Positions 27,500-36,539 of a stretch of 64,000 nt of DNA are shown piece by piece. The position numbers and the translations under genes were made by a program. Location of the stretch: NCBI RefSeq assembly GCF_024758505.1, contig NZ_CP077970.1:8618001-8682000 (forward strand), read 5' to 3'. The stretch is from Bradyrhizobium arachidis. Its GTDB lineage: Bacteria > Pseudomonadota > Alphaproteobacteria > Rhizobiales > Xanthobacteraceae. The notes beneath the pieces are model-generated. The model searched no databases and was not told the origin of the DNA. It worked only from the letters and a program-made list of their open reading frames with translations. Numbering within the stretch: the first letter of the stretch is position 1; every line of letters starts with the position of its first letter.

Positions 27500-28489
27500 T
27501 CAGTTCTTGTAGATCTGATCAAAGACGCCGCCGTCGGCAAAATGTTCCTTCTGCGCCTTGGTCCAGCCGCCGAAAACGTCATCGATCGTGAACAGATCGA
27601 CCTTGGCGAATGAATTTTCGAACTTCTTGGCGATCTCCGGATCGCGCGGACGATAGAAATTGCGTGCGGCAATTTCCTGACCTTCCTTGGTATACCAATA
27701 CTGAAGGTAGGCATCGGCGACACTGCGCGTGCCCTTTTTATCGGCAACCTTGTCGACGATCGTCACCGGCGGCTCGGCCAGGATCGACAGCGGCGGCGCC
27801 ACGATCTCGAACTTGTCCTTGCCGAACTCGCGCTGCGCGAGGAAAGCCTCGTTCTCCCAGGCGAGCAGCACGTCACCGACGCCGCGCTCGACGAAGGTGA
27901 CGGTGGCGCCGCGCGCGCCGGTGTCGAGCACCGGGACGTTTTGATAGAGATTTGCGACGAATTGCTTGGCCTTGTCGGCCGCGCCGAACTTCTTCTGCGC
28001 AAAGCCCCAGGCCGCGAGGTAGTTCCAGCGCGCGCCCCCCGACGTCTTCGGGTTCGGCGTGATGACGGCGACGCCCTGCTTGATCAGATCGTCCCAGTCC
28101 TTGATGCCCTTGGGATTGCCTTTGCGCACCAGGAACACGATGGTCGATGTATAGGGCGAGGCATTCTGCGGCAGGCGCTTCTGCCAATCGGCAGCCGTCA
28201 ATCCCTTGGCCGCGATCGCGTCGATGTCGTAGGCGAGTGCGAGCGTCACCACGTCGGCCTGGAGACCATCGATCACGCTACGGGCCTGCGATCCGCTGCC
28301 GCCATGCGACTGTTTGATCTCGACGCTCTTGCCGGTCTCGCGCTGATAGGCGTTCGCAAACGCCTTGTTGAACTCGACATACAGCTCGCGCGTCGGGTCG
28401 TACGACACGTTCAGCAGATTGACGTCAGCAGCGAAAACCGAGTTTGCCCACAGGAGGCCCGCGACGATCGGCGCAATACGGCGGATCAT
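27500..28489 (-). CDS. Periplasmic sulfate-binding protein
   Basis: 329 aa. The ATG at 28489 is preferred to the one at 28501 because GGAGAGA lies just before it. Signal peptide to about residue 22 (ANSVFAAD). Mature sequence is Sbp/CysP-like: [39 protein letters not shown] (sulfate-contact region), [20 protein letters not shown] and [20 protein letters not shown]. It captures sulfate for CysTWA. First gene of the transporter operon; 124 bp separate it from cysH, enough for its own promoter. Sbp and CysP cannot be separated by eye. Confidence 0.94.
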   Translation of the reverse strand: MIRRIAPIVAGLLWANSVFAADVNLLNVSYDPTRELYVEFNKAFANAYQRETGKSVEIKQSHGGSGSQARSVIDGLQADVVTLALAYDIDAIAAKGLTAADWQKRLPQNASPYTSTIVFLVRKGNPKGIKDWDDLIKQGVAVITPNPKTSGGARWNYLAAWGFAQKKFGAADKAKQFVANLYQNVPVLDTGARGATVTFVERGVGDVLLAWENEAFLAQREFGKDKFEIVAPPLSILAEPPVTIVDKVADKKGTRSVADAYLQYWYTKEGQEIAARNFYRPRDPEIAKKFENSFAKVDLFTIDDVFGGWTKAQKEHFADGGVFDQIYKN

Positions 28490-28613
28490 GTCTCTCTCCA
28501 TTCACCTCAACGACGTCAGTGTCGACGAGGACATGCGGACATAACTCGGTAGAAAGCGGCTCCAAGTCAACGGAACCGGATTTTCTTGTTCGCAGCGTCG
28601 CAGCCTTGTTGTG

Positions 28614-29345
28614 CTACGAAATCTTCATCGTGTGAATGCCGCATTCTGTCTTGGCCCGGCCGCGCCAGCGACCGGCGCGCGCATCCTCGCCTTCGCTCGT
28701 CCGGCTGGTGCAGGGCATGCATCCAACGGACAGGAAGCCTGACGCTTGCAGCGGATGCTGCGGCAATTTGGCACGCGCATAGATCGCGTCGATGTCCTCG
28801 CGCGATACATCGGCGAACGGATTGAACTTCAACCGCGCGCCGTCTTCCTCGACCACCGGAATCTCGGCACGCGCGCCGCCCTGAAAACGCTTGCGGCCGT
28901 TGATCCAGGCTGAGAACGGTTTGAGCGCCCGCGCCAGCGGTTCCACCTTGCGGATGCGGCAGCAGGCGTCGGGATTGGAGAACCACAGATCGCGATCGGG
29001 ATCCTCGCGCGACAATGTCTCCTCGAGCGGCTTGATTGACCGCACGTCGCGCAAGCCCAGCGTCGCGATCAGCGTATCGCGATAGGCGAGCGTCTCCTCG
29101 AACAGCCAGCCGGTATCGAGAAAGATCACGGGAATTGCCGGATCGACGTCGGCCATCACCTTGAGCAGTGCCGCCGACTCCGTCCCGAACGACGACACCA
29201 GCGCAAGCTGCTCGCGCCCGACCGTCTTCAGCGCAGCGGCGATGATCTCCGCCGGTGAGGCGCCCCGGAGCTGACGCGCGAGCTCGGCCGCAGGCGGCAG
29301 AGCTATCGGCGACGACGGAGCAAGCTCAGACACAGTCACACTCAC
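28614..29345 (-). CDS. cysH: Assimilatory adenylylsulfate (APS) reductase, [4Fe-4S] type
   Basis: 243 aa. The cluster ligands are all visible: the CC pair in NPDACCRIRKVEPL and C-x2-C in GCMPCT. This marks the APS-reducing, iron-sulfur branch rather than the cluster-free PAPS reductase. The catalytic cysteine lies in the C-terminal ECGIH. SSFGTESAALL and FLDTGWLFEETLAY form the nucleotide site. It converts APS to sulfite and AMP using thioredoxin. It overlaps the DUF934 stop by 4 bp, so the two are coupled. Confidence 0.95.
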   Translation of the reverse strand: MSVTVSELAPSSPIALPPAAELARQLRGASPAEIIAAALKTVGREQLALVSSFGTESAALLKVMADVDPAIPVIFLDTGWLFEETLAYRDTLIATLGLRDVRSIKPLEETLSREDPDRDLWFSNPDACCRIRKVEPLARALKPFSAWINGRKRFQGGARAEIPVVEEDGARLKFNPFADVSREDIDAIYARAKLPQHPLQASGFLSVGCMPCTSRTSEGEDARAGRWRGRAKTECGIHTMKIS

Positions 29346-29857
29346 GTGCCGACACCTTCCGAATGGCGCAATTGCATGCGCCGGTGCAGCGCCGTGATGC
29401 GGCCGTCGCCGGTCGGCTGGTAGAACACCGAATAGCGTTTCACGGTCTGCGCAAAGGCTTCCGCGTCGGCCTGCTTCCTGACCTCGAAGCTGTCGAAGCC
29501 AGCGCGCAGCATGAACACGAACTGGTCGCGCAGCACCTGGCCGGTGGCCCGCAGTTCGCCGCGATAGGCATAGCGCTCGCGCAGCAGACGCGCCTGGCTG
29601 TAGGCACGTCCGTCGCGGAAGGTCGGGAACACCAGGGCGACGGCGGCGAGCCTGGCAAGATGCGGCACCAGCTCCTCGATATCGCGGTTGTTCGGCCAGA
29701 TCACGCCGAGCCTGCCCGCGCGCGCAAGCAGAGCGTCCGTGTCCTTCACGAAACGATCGGCCGAAACCAGGATGTCGCCGCTTGCGGGAAGCGGCGCATC
29801 GTCGGCCAGCCGGGTAAAAGTATCGTCGGCGATCTTTCCGCCCTTAACGAGTGGCAT
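29342..29857 (-). CDS. DUF934 family protein of the sulfite-reduction operon
   Basis: 171 aa. Matches DUF934: VIWPNNRDIEELVPHLARLAAVALVFPTFRDGRAYSQARLLRERYAYRGELRATG (spread over about 52-108), then VLRDQFVFMLRAGFDSFEV. The family is always found between cysI and cysH in alpha- and betaproteobacteria and is presumed to help sulfite reduction, but its biochemistry is not established. It overlaps cysI by 14 bp and cysH by 4 bp, the tightest coupling in the operon. Confidence 0.9.
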   Translation of the reverse strand: MPLVKGGKIADDTFTRLADDAPLPASGDILVSADRFVKDTDALLARAGRLGVIWPNNRDIEELVPHLARLAAVALVFPTFRDGRAYSQARLLRERYAYRGELRATGQVLRDQFVFMLRAGFDSFEVRKQADAEAFAQTVKRYSVFYQPTGDGRITALHRRMQLRHSEGVGT

Positions 29858-31499
29858 AGACCCGCTCCTTGAATGGTTCGACGCCGAGGCGCTTCACGGT
29901 ATCGATGAAAAGCTCTTCCGGCCGCTCGCGCAGTGCCAGATAGGCCTCCACGACATCCTCGATGACGTCGGCGACTTCCTCGAATTTCACGCCGGGTCCG
30001 ATCAGATTGCCGAGCGCGGCGTTCTCGTCGGCGCGGCCGCCGATGGTGATCTGGTAGACCTCCTCGCCGTTCTTCTCGACGCCGAGAATACCGATATGAC
30101 CGACATGGTGATGGCCGCAGGCATTGATGCAGCCGGAGATGTTGATGTGCAGACGGCCGATCAGATTGGCGAGCTCGTGATTGGCAAAACGCCGCGTCAG
30201 CTCCTGCGCGATCGGAATCGAGCGCGCATTCGCCAGCGAGCAGTAATCCAGCCCCGGGCAGGCGATGATGTCGCTGATCAGGTTGACGTTCGGCGTCGCG
30301 AGCCCGAGCTTGTCGAGCGCCCGCCACAGCGCGGGCAGGTCGCGCTTGGCGACGTGGGGCAGCGCCAAATTCTGTTCGTGACCGACGCGGATCTCGCCGA
30401 AGGAGTATTTTTCGGCGAGGTCGGCGAGCGCATCCATCTGCTCGGCGGTGGCGTCGCCCGGAGGGCCGCCAACGGGCTTCAGCGAAATGGTGACGATCGA
30501 GTAGCCCTGGACCTTATGCGAGGCGACCGAGTTCTTGCGCCACGCCTCGAACGCGGGATCGGCCGCGGCCTGGCGCAACTCGTCCGGCATGTGCGGCAGC
30601 TTCTCATAGGCCGGATAGCTGAAGCGGGAGCGGATGTCCTCGATCACCTCGTCGTCGATCTGGAGCGACGAGCCGCGGATGTGCTGCCACTCGTCCTCGA
30701 CCTCGCGCGAAAATTTCTCGATGCCGAGTTCGTGCACCAGGATCTTGATGCGCGCCTTGTAGATGTTGTCGCGGCGGCCATACTGGTTGTAGACGCGCAG
30801 GATCGCCTCGACATAGCTCAGGATGTCGCGGCCATGCACGAAGTGCTTGATGGTCTTGGCGATGAACGGCGTGCGACCGAGCCCACCGCCGACCAGCACC
30901 TCGAATCCGGTCTCGCCCTTCTCGTTCTTGACCAGGCGCAGGCCGATGTCGTGGATCTTGATCGCGGCGCGGTCGTGATCCGACGCGGTGATCGCGATCT
31001 TGAACTTGCGCGGCAGGAACGAGAACTCCGGATGCAGCGTGGTGTGCTGACGCAAGAGCTCCGACCAGATCCGGGGATCCTCGATCTCGCCCGGCGCGAC
31101 GCCGGCCCACTGGTCCGAGGTGACGTTGCGCATGTTGTTGCCGGAGGTCTGCATCGCATGGATGCCGACTTCGGCGAGATCGGCCAGCGCGTCCGGCAAC
31201 TCGGCGAGCTTGATCCAGTTGAACTGGATGTTCTGCCGCGTGGTGAAGTGGCCGTAACCGCGGTCGTAGCGACGCGCGATGTGCGCGAGCCGGCGCAGCT
31301 GATCCGACGACAACGTGCCGTAGGGGATCGCGACGCGGAACATGTAGGCGTGCAGTTGCAAATAGACGCCGTTCTGAAGGCGCAAGATCTTGAACTCGTC
31401 CTCGGTGAGCTCGCCGGAAAGGCGGCGCTTCACCTGGTCACGAAATTCCGAGACCCGCTCGTTGACCAGCGTGCGGTCGATTTCGTCGTAAGCATACAT
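29844..31499 (-). CDS. cysI: Assimilatory sulfite reductase haemoprotein (nitrite/sulfite reductase family)
   Basis: 551 aa. The [4Fe-4S]-sirohaem ligands are IIACPGLDYCSLA (C-x5-C) and SGCINACGHH (C-x3-C). The sirohaem-binding RRYDRGYGHFTTRQNIQF lies in the first half, with TSGNNMRNVTSD. It reduces sulfite to sulfide with six electrons. No CysJ flavoprotein gene is nearby, so the electron donor is probably a ferredoxin or other partner encoded elsewhere. Gap to the DUF2849 gene is 11 bp. Confidence 0.94.
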   Translation of the reverse strand: MYAYDEIDRTLVNERVSEFRDQVKRRLSGELTEDEFKILRLQNGVYLQLHAYMFRVAIPYGTLSSDQLRRLAHIARRYDRGYGHFTTRQNIQFNWIKLAELPDALADLAEVGIHAMQTSGNNMRNVTSDQWAGVAPGEIEDPRIWSELLRQHTTLHPEFSFLPRKFKIAITASDHDRAAIKIHDIGLRLVKNEKGETGFEVLVGGGLGRTPFIAKTIKHFVHGRDILSYVEAILRVYNQYGRRDNIYKARIKILVHELGIEKFSREVEDEWQHIRGSSLQIDDEVIEDIRSRFSYPAYEKLPHMPDELRQAAADPAFEAWRKNSVASHKVQGYSIVTISLKPVGGPPGDATAEQMDALADLAEKYSFGEIRVGHEQNLALPHVAKRDLPALWRALDKLGLATPNVNLISDIIACPGLDYCSLANARSIPIAQELTRRFANHELANLIGRLHINISGCINACGHHHVGHIGILGVEKNGEEVYQITIGGRADENAALGNLIGPGVKFEEVADVIEDVVEAYLALRERPEELFIDTVKRLGVEPFKERVYATR

Positions 31500-31510
31500 G
31501 GGAGATTGCC

Positions 31511-31828
31511 TTAAACCTGAACCGGCAGCCCGATGGTAACGCCGGTGCGGCGGATCTGTTCGCGCAGATTGCCGGGTGCGATCTTGCCGTCATCAGCGAC
31601 CTGGACCGGCGCGATATAGGCGCCGACCGCGCCGAGATCGTCGGCGACGGATTCGGCAAGCAGAGCCTTGGCGTCGTCGGAGTTACGCACGATCGCGGCA
31701 TCCGTCAGGTCCGCCGACCAGTTCCTGGCGGCGGTGCGATAGATCACCGCGCCATCCCAGGTGCGGTTGGCGGTCACGACCGAGGGGCCGGCAATTCTGA
31801 TTTTCTTCTGTTCAAGCGGAGAGGTCAT
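31511..31828 (-). CDS. DUF2849 family protein
   Basis: 105 aa. The family pattern is visible: VVTANRTWDGAVIYRTAARNWS near the N-terminus, VADDLGAVGAYIAPVQVADDGKIAPGNLREQIRRTGVTI at the end. DUF2849 genes lie between cysG and cysI in many alphaproteobacteria; no biochemical role is proven. The cysG stop overlaps its start by 4 bp (ATGA). Probably a small accessory of sulfite reductase or of sirohaem delivery. Confidence 0.9.
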   Translation of the reverse strand: MTSPLEQKKIRIAGPSVVTANRTWDGAVIYRTAARNWSADLTDAAIVRNSDDAKALLAESVADDLGAVGAYIAPVQVADDGKIAPGNLREQIRRTGVTIGLPVQV

Positions 31829-33261
31829 GCGGCTGCTTCCAATAGGTCCGAGATGATTTGGGTGGTGATTTGTTTGGGGTTTTGGCTGATGGCGCCGGCA
31901 TGCCGGACCACGTCGCCGATGATGAGAATGGCGGGACCGCCTTCGATCCGCGCGATGAGCTCTGGCAATTCGCCGAGCGTGCCGATCGCCGCTTGCGCAT
32001 CGGGCCGCGTGACGCGCGCAAAAACGCCGACCGGCGTTTCCGGCGAGCGGCCGGCGGCGAGCAGGCCTGCGCGCACCGACGGCGCGGCGGTCATGCCCAT
32101 GTAGACGACGACGGTTGCTTTGGTGTCGGTCAGGGTCGACCAGTCGACGGTCTCGGCGTCGTGCGCCTTATGCGCCGTCAGGAAGGTGATTCGCAGCGCT
32201 TCCTGCCGGAACGTGAGCGGCACTTCGAAAGCCGCCGCACCGCCAATAGCTGCAGTGATGCCCGGCACGATCGAATAGGCGATGCCGGCCGCACGCAGTG
32301 CTTCCACCTCTTCGCCGCCCCGGCCGAAGACGAAGGGATCGCCGCCCTTCAACCGCACGACGCGCTGGCCGGACTGCACGGCCTCGATCATCAGCCTGTT
32401 GATGGCATCCTGGCCGATGCCGGGCTTGCCGACGCGGCGGCCGACCGCAATGCGCGCCGTATCGCGGCGGATGCGGTCGAGAATTTCGGGTGAGACCAGC
32501 TCGTCATAGAGGACGAGGTCGGCGTCCTGGAGCGCACGCAACGCCTTGATGGTCAGGAGATCGGGGTCGCCGGGACCGGCGCCGACCAGCGCAACAGAGC
32601 CTTCCGGCTTGTCGGCCCGGGCAAAGGCTGTTGCGTCGGAAATCCTGTCGAGCGCGGCTTCGGCTTCGGTCTTGCGTCCGGCGAGCACCAGCGCGCCGAT
32701 CGGGCCGTCGATCACGCGCTCCCAAAACCTACGGCGCAGCTGGAATTCAGGAAGACGCGCATGAATGGATTTGCGAAAGCCACCGATGAACTCGGCAAGC
32801 TCGCCGATCCGCGCCGGCAGCAGCGCCTCGATCTTTTCGCGCACGCGCCGCGCCACCACGGGCGAGGAGCCGCCGGTGCCGATCGCAACCACGACCTCGC
32901 CGCGATCGACGATCGCCGGGAAGATGAAGCTGGAATGTTCGAGGTCGTCCATCACATTGACGGGCAGGCCGAGCGATTTTGCGCGCGCCGACATCGCAAC
33001 ACCGATGTCACCGGCGCCGGCGCAGACGATGGCGATGATGCCGGCGAGATCGGCCGTCAAAGGATCGCCGTCGGAGAAGACAACGCCCGCCGCAACGTCG
33101 TCGGCAAGGCCGGCGAGGTCGCGATTGCCGTCGATCGCATGCACGCGCAGGCGCGCACCGGCCGCGGCGAGCACGCGCAACTTGGCACGCAAAAGCTCGC
33201 CCGAGCCGATGAGAACCACCGGACCGGCCTTGAGATCGAGGAACACCGGCAAGAACCGCAT
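31825..33261 (-). CDS. cysG: Multifunctional siroheme synthase
   Basis: 478 aa. Two parts: residues about 1-205 are the precorrin-2 dehydrogenase/ferrochelatase module (VVLIGSGELLRAKLRVLAAAGARLRV, IGTGGSSPVVARRVREKIE), and about 215-460 are uroporphyrinogen-III C-methyltransferase (VALVGAGPGDPDLLTIKALRAL, GKPGIGQDAINRL, VRLKGGDPFVFGRGGEE). It makes sirohaem from uroporphyrinogen III, the prosthetic group of CysI in the same operon. First gene of the cysG-DUF2849-cysI-DUF934-cysH operon. Confidence 0.95.
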   Translation of the reverse strand: MRFLPVFLDLKAGPVVLIGSGELLRAKLRVLAAAGARLRVHAIDGNRDLAGLADDVAAGVVFSDGDPLTADLAGIIAIVCAGAGDIGVAMSARAKSLGLPVNVMDDLEHSSFIFPAIVDRGEVVVAIGTGGSSPVVARRVREKIEALLPARIGELAEFIGGFRKSIHARLPEFQLRRRFWERVIDGPIGALVLAGRKTEAEAALDRISDATAFARADKPEGSVALVGAGPGDPDLLTIKALRALQDADLVLYDELVSPEILDRIRRDTARIAVGRRVGKPGIGQDAINRLMIEAVQSGQRVVRLKGGDPFVFGRGGEEVEALRAAGIAYSIVPGITAAIGGAAAFEVPLTFRQEALRITFLTAHKAHDAETVDWSTLTDTKATVVVYMGMTAAPSVRAGLLAAGRSPETPVGVFARVTRPDAQAAIGTLGELPELIARIEGGPAILIIGDVVRHAGAISQNPKQITTQIISDLLEAAA

Positions 33262-33404
33262 ACGATACTCGCTTCCCCCACAAACGGGGTTGACTGGAAT
33301 TATTTTCTATATATGTCTCGTTTCGAGCACGCAAAGAGAAAATTTTTTCTTCTCTTTTGCAGCGCACCCGTAGAATTTTCGCCTCCCAAGGCAAAGGGCC
33401 AGAG
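33262..33404. promoter_or_regulatory. Divergent cysG / cysD promoter region with candidate operators
   Basis: 143 bp, strikingly AT-rich for this genome. It holds TTGACT at about 33283 and TATATATG around 33309, plausible promoter pieces for the plus strand. Two palindromes stand out: CTCGTTTCGAG (33317-33327) and AAAGAGAA/TTCTCTTT (33333-33340 and 33350-33357, 9-nt loop). Both cys operons start here, so a shared sulfur-responsive regulator is likely; no specific regulator can be named from sequence. Confidence 0.5.
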
Positions 33405-34310
33405 ATGCATCTTCTCAAGGACGATTCCGCTGCTGATGGATTGCGCAGGCCAGCTCTCGCAGAGCAGGTTAACGCGCGAGAATTTTCTGCTCATTTGGCA
33501 GCATCACCCCCGAGCATGGACCATCTCGATCAGCTCGAAGCGCAGAGCATCTACATCTTCCGCGAGGCGTTCGCCCGGCTGAAGAAGATCGCGCTCTTGT
33601 GGTCGCTCGGCAAAGACTCCAACGTGATGATCTGGCTGGCGCGCAAGGCGTTCTTCGGCCGCATGCCGTTCCCGGCCCTGCATGTCGACACCGGCAAGAA
33701 ATTTCCGGAGATGTATCGCTTCCGCGATCACTACGGCAAGGAGTGGGAGCTCGATCTGCGTGTCGAGCCCTGCCCGCCGATCGACGCCGTCGATCCGACG
33801 CTGCCGCCGGCTGCGCGCTCGGCCGCGCGCAAGACCGAGGGCCTGAAGATGGCGCTGGCCAAATACGGTTTTGACGGCCTGATCGCCGGCATCCGCCGCG
33901 ACGAAGAGGCGACGCGCGCCAAGGAGCGCGTGTTCTCGCCGCGCGGCCTGGAGGGCAATTGGGACGTGCGCGACCAGCCGCCGGAATTCTGGGATCACTT
34001 CAACGCCTCGCCGCCGCAGGGCGCGCATCTGCGCATCCATCCGATCCTGCATTGGACCGAGGCCGACATCTGGGCCTACACCAAGCGCGAGAACATCCCG
34101 ATCATTCCGCTGTATCTTTCCCAGAACGGCAAGCGCTATCGCTCGCTGGGTGATCAGGACATCACCAATCCGGTCGCTTCGACAGCGTCCAGCATCGACG
34201 AGATCCTGGTCGAGCTCGAACAGACCAAGGTGCCGGAGCGCGCGGGCCGCGCGCTCGACCACGAGACCGAAGATGCCTTCGAGCGGCTGCGCGTCGCCGG
34301 CTATCTCTGA
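33405..34310 (+). CDS. cysD: Sulfate adenylyltransferase subunit 2
   Basis: 301 aa from the ATG at 33405. PAPS-reductase-like ATP pyrophosphatase: the P-loop is [20 protein letters not shown], then [40 protein letters not shown], and [12 protein letters not shown] in the C-terminal part. With CysN it makes APS from ATP and sulfate. About 35 N-terminal polar residues precede the homologous core ([14 protein letters not shown], an alternative start at 33516). It resembles NodP as well as CysD; location beside the cys operon favours CysD. cysNC begins 19 bp downstream. Confidence 0.93.
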   Translation: MHLLKDDSAADGLRRPALAEQVNAREFSAHLAASPPSMDHLDQLEAQSIYIFREAFARLKKIALLWSLGKDSNVMIWLARKAFFGRMPFPALHVDTGKKFPEMYRFRDHYGKEWELDLRVEPCPPIDAVDPTLPPAARSAARKTEGLKMALAKYGFDGLIAGIRRDEEATRAKERVFSPRGLEGNWDVRDQPPEFWDHFNASPPQGAHLRIHPILHWTEADIWAYTKRENIPIIPLYLSQNGKRYRSLGDQDITNPVASTASSIDEILVELEQTKVPERAGRALDHETEDAFERLRVAGYL

Positions 34311-34329
34311 TCAAGGACGCGAGCCTCGT

Positions 34330-36267
34330 ATGAACATGATCGTCACCTCCGCTTCGCCGGCCACCCCGAACGGCACCACGTCGATGCCAAATGGCACGAC
34401 GCGGCCACAAGTCCGCATCGTCATCGTCGGCCATGTCGACCACGGCAAGTCGACCCTGGTCGGCCGCCTCCTGCACGAGACCGGCAGCCTGCCCGAGGGC
34501 AAGCTCGAAATGCTCAAGGCCGTCAGCGCGCGGCGCGGCATGCCGTTCGAATGGTCGTTCCTGCTCGACGCGCTGCAGACCGAGCGCGACCAGGGCATCA
34601 CCATCGACACCACCCAGATTCGCTTCCGCACGAATTCGCGCGACATCGTCCTGATTGACGCGCCCGGCCACGCTGAATTCTTGCGCAACATGATCACCGG
34701 CGCCTCGCAGGCCGACGGCGCGGTGCTGATCATCGATGCGCTCGAAGGCGTGCGCGACCAGACCCGTCGGCACGGCTATCTCTTGCACCTGCTCGGCGTG
34801 AAGCAGGTCGCCATCGTCGTCAACAAGATGGACCGCGTCGACTTCGGCGCCGATCGCTTCAAGGAGATCAGCGACGAGATCACGGCACACCTTCAAGGTC
34901 TCGGCGTCACGCCGACGGCGGTGATCCCGATCTCGGCGCGCGACGGCGACGGCGTCGCCGAGCGCACCGATCGCATCGGCTGGTACAAGGGCCCGACCGT
35001 GGTCGAGGCGTTGGACCGGCTCGAGCCGGCGCGGCCGCTGGAAGCTCTCGCCTTGCGCCTGCCCGTGCAGGCGATCTACAAGTTCGACGATCGCCGCATC
35101 GTCGCAGGCCGCATCGAATCCGGCAGCCTCGCCGCCGGCGAGGAGATCGTGATCATGCCTGCCGGCAAGATCGCCAAGATCAAGTCGGTCGAGAGCTGGC
35201 CGGTGACGCCGGTCGCCGGACGTCAGGGCGCCGGCCGTTCGGTCGGCATCACGCTCGACCGCGAACTGTTCATCGAGCGTGGCGACATCATCGCGCATGC
35301 GGGAACGAGCCCGCGCGAAACGCGGCGCCTGCGCGCGCGCATCTTCTGGCTGCACGACAAGCCGCTCGCCAAGGGCGATCAGCTCCTGGTGCGTTGCGGC
35401 CCGAAGGAAAGCCGCGCCACCGTGGTTGCGATCGAGAAGGCAGTCGATCCCGGCGAGCTCGAAAGCAGCGAGAACAAGGCGATCGGGCGCAACTATGTCG
35501 GCGAGATCGACATTTCTCTTTCGAATCCGATTGCCACCGATCCCTACACGGAGAATCCGCGCACCGGCCGTCTCGTGATCGAGGTCTCCGGGCGCATCGC
35601 CGGCGGTGGTCTGGTGCTGTCGGTTGATGCCGGTCAGCGCGCCGTTCCTGTCGATATCGTGCCGGTCGAATCCGCACTGCGTCCGGACGAACGTTCCGCG
35701 CGCTATCAGCACAACGGTGCCGTGGTCTGGCTCACCGGCCTTCCCGCCTCCGGCAAGTCGACGCTGGCGAGAGCGCTGGAACGTCGGCTATTCACCAATG
35801 GCGGTTCGCCGATCCTTCTCGACGGCGACACGCTGCGCGCTGGCTTGAACAGAGACCTCGGCTTCTCTGCTGCGGACCGCAGCGAGAACATCCGCCGGCT
35901 TGCGGAAGTCGCAACCCATCTCGCCCGCAACGGCCATATCGCGATCGTCGCCGCCGTCTCACCGGCCCGCGAGGACCGCGCCGCGGCGCGCCGCATCGCC
36001 GACACTACCTTCCGCGAGATCCATGTCGCGACACCGGCAGAGGTCTGCGAGGATCGCGATCCCAAGGGCCATTACAAGAAGGCCCGTGCCGGCGCACTTC
36101 AATCCTTCACCGGTATCCTCAACGACTATGAAAAGCCGGAGGCTGCAGAACTCGTGATCGACACGTCGAGGCGGACGGTCGCCGAGGCGGCAGACGAGAT
36201 CGAGCAGATGCTGAAGACGACCGGCGTACTGTTCGACGAGGTCGTGGACCTCGCGGCGAATATTTGA
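34330..36267 (+). CDS. cysN: Bifunctional sulfate adenylyltransferase subunit 1 / adenylylsulfate kinase
   Basis: 645 aa fusion of CysN (about 1-455) and CysC (about 460-640). GTPase motifs: G1 [10 protein letters not shown]3 DAPGHAEF, G4 NKMD. The kinase part has P-loop [26 protein letters not shown] and [11 protein letters not shown]. CysN couples GTP hydrolysis to APS synthesis by CysD; the CysC part phosphorylates APS to PAPS. Since the CysH here is the APS-reducing type, PAPS is not needed for reduction and may serve sulfation of surface or signal molecules. NodQ has the same architecture. Confidence 0.94.
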   Translation: MNMIVTSASPATPNGTTSMPNGTTRPQVRIVIVGHVDHGKSTLVGRLLHETGSLPEGKLEMLKAVSARRGMPFEWSFLLDALQTERDQGITIDTTQIRFRTNSRDIVLIDAPGHAEFLRNMITGASQADGAVLIIDALEGVRDQTRRHGYLLHLLGVKQVAIVVNKMDRVDFGADRFKEISDEITAHLQGLGVTPTAVIPISARDGDGVAERTDRIGWYKGPTVVEALDRLEPARPLEALALRLPVQAIYKFDDRRIVAGRIESGSLAAGEEIVIMPAGKIAKIKSVESWPVTPVAGRQGAGRSVGITLDRELFIERGDIIAHAGTSPRETRRLRARIFWLHDKPLAKGDQLLVRCGPKESRATVVAIEKAVDPGELESSENKAIGRNYVGEIDISLSNPIATDPYTENPRTGRLVIEVSGRIAGGGLVLSVDAGQRAVPVDIVPVESALRPDERSARYQHNGAVVWLTGLPASGKSTLARALERRLFTNGGSPILLDGDTLRAGLNRDLGFSAADRSENIRRLAEVATHLARNGHIAIVAAVSPAREDRAAARRIADTTFREIHVATPAEVCEDRDPKGHYKKARAGALQSFTGILNDYEKPEAAELVIDTSRRTVAEAADEIEQMLKTTGVLFDEVVDLAANI

Positions 36268-36291
36268 GCTGTAGTTCATCCGCTTGCGCCG

Positions 36292-36328
36292 CTGCGTTCC
36301 CTCCCCCCTTGCGGGGGAGGGAGCGCAG
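36292..36328. terminator. Strong hairpin after cysNC
   Basis: A 16-bp stem (36292-36307 against 36313-36328) with one T-G wobble and a 5-nt loop, GC-rich (CCCTCCCCC/GGGGGAGGG). It lies 25 bp after the cysNC stop. There is no T-run, so it may be a factor-dependent terminator or a dispersed repeat with a stabilising effect. Confidence 0.6.
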
Positions 36329-36410
36329 TCTGCTCCGCGGCGTGCAGCCGGGCTCAATTGCGAATGCGACGAGCTGAATCACCACCTCGTCTTGACATTT
36401 TGACAGACTT

Positions 36411-36475
36411 TAGGGGCCTTCTCACGGCCCCGGTTTTGGGGCTAATAGAGCCCCGAAAGCCGCCCTTTATGGGCG
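36411..36475 (+). promoter_or_regulatory. Tandem small hairpins in the glcB leader
   Basis: Three hairpins in a row: GGGGCC/GGCCCC (36413-36418, 36426-36431) followed by GGTTTT, GGGGCT/AGCCCC (36438-36443, 36449-36454), and a GCCC/GGGC pair followed by ATTTTG. Two TTGACA hexamers lie just upstream (36392 and 36400). The layout suggests a structured leader or attenuator before malate synthase. No known riboswitch is recognised. Confidence 0.35.
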
Positions 36476-36539
36476 CATTTTGCTGCCGCCGGGTCAAAAG
36501 GTAGCCAAAAACAGCCAATTTCCAACAAGAAAGCCCATC

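Noticed and set aside
29688..31514. 608-codon plus-strand frame opposite cysI
   Set aside because: Rich in D, R, G and V as expected of an antisense shadow; cysI on the other strand has all sirohaem ligands.
34150..36267. Longer cysNC from 34150
   Set aside because: The extra codons overlap cysD in another frame; homology starts just after 34330.
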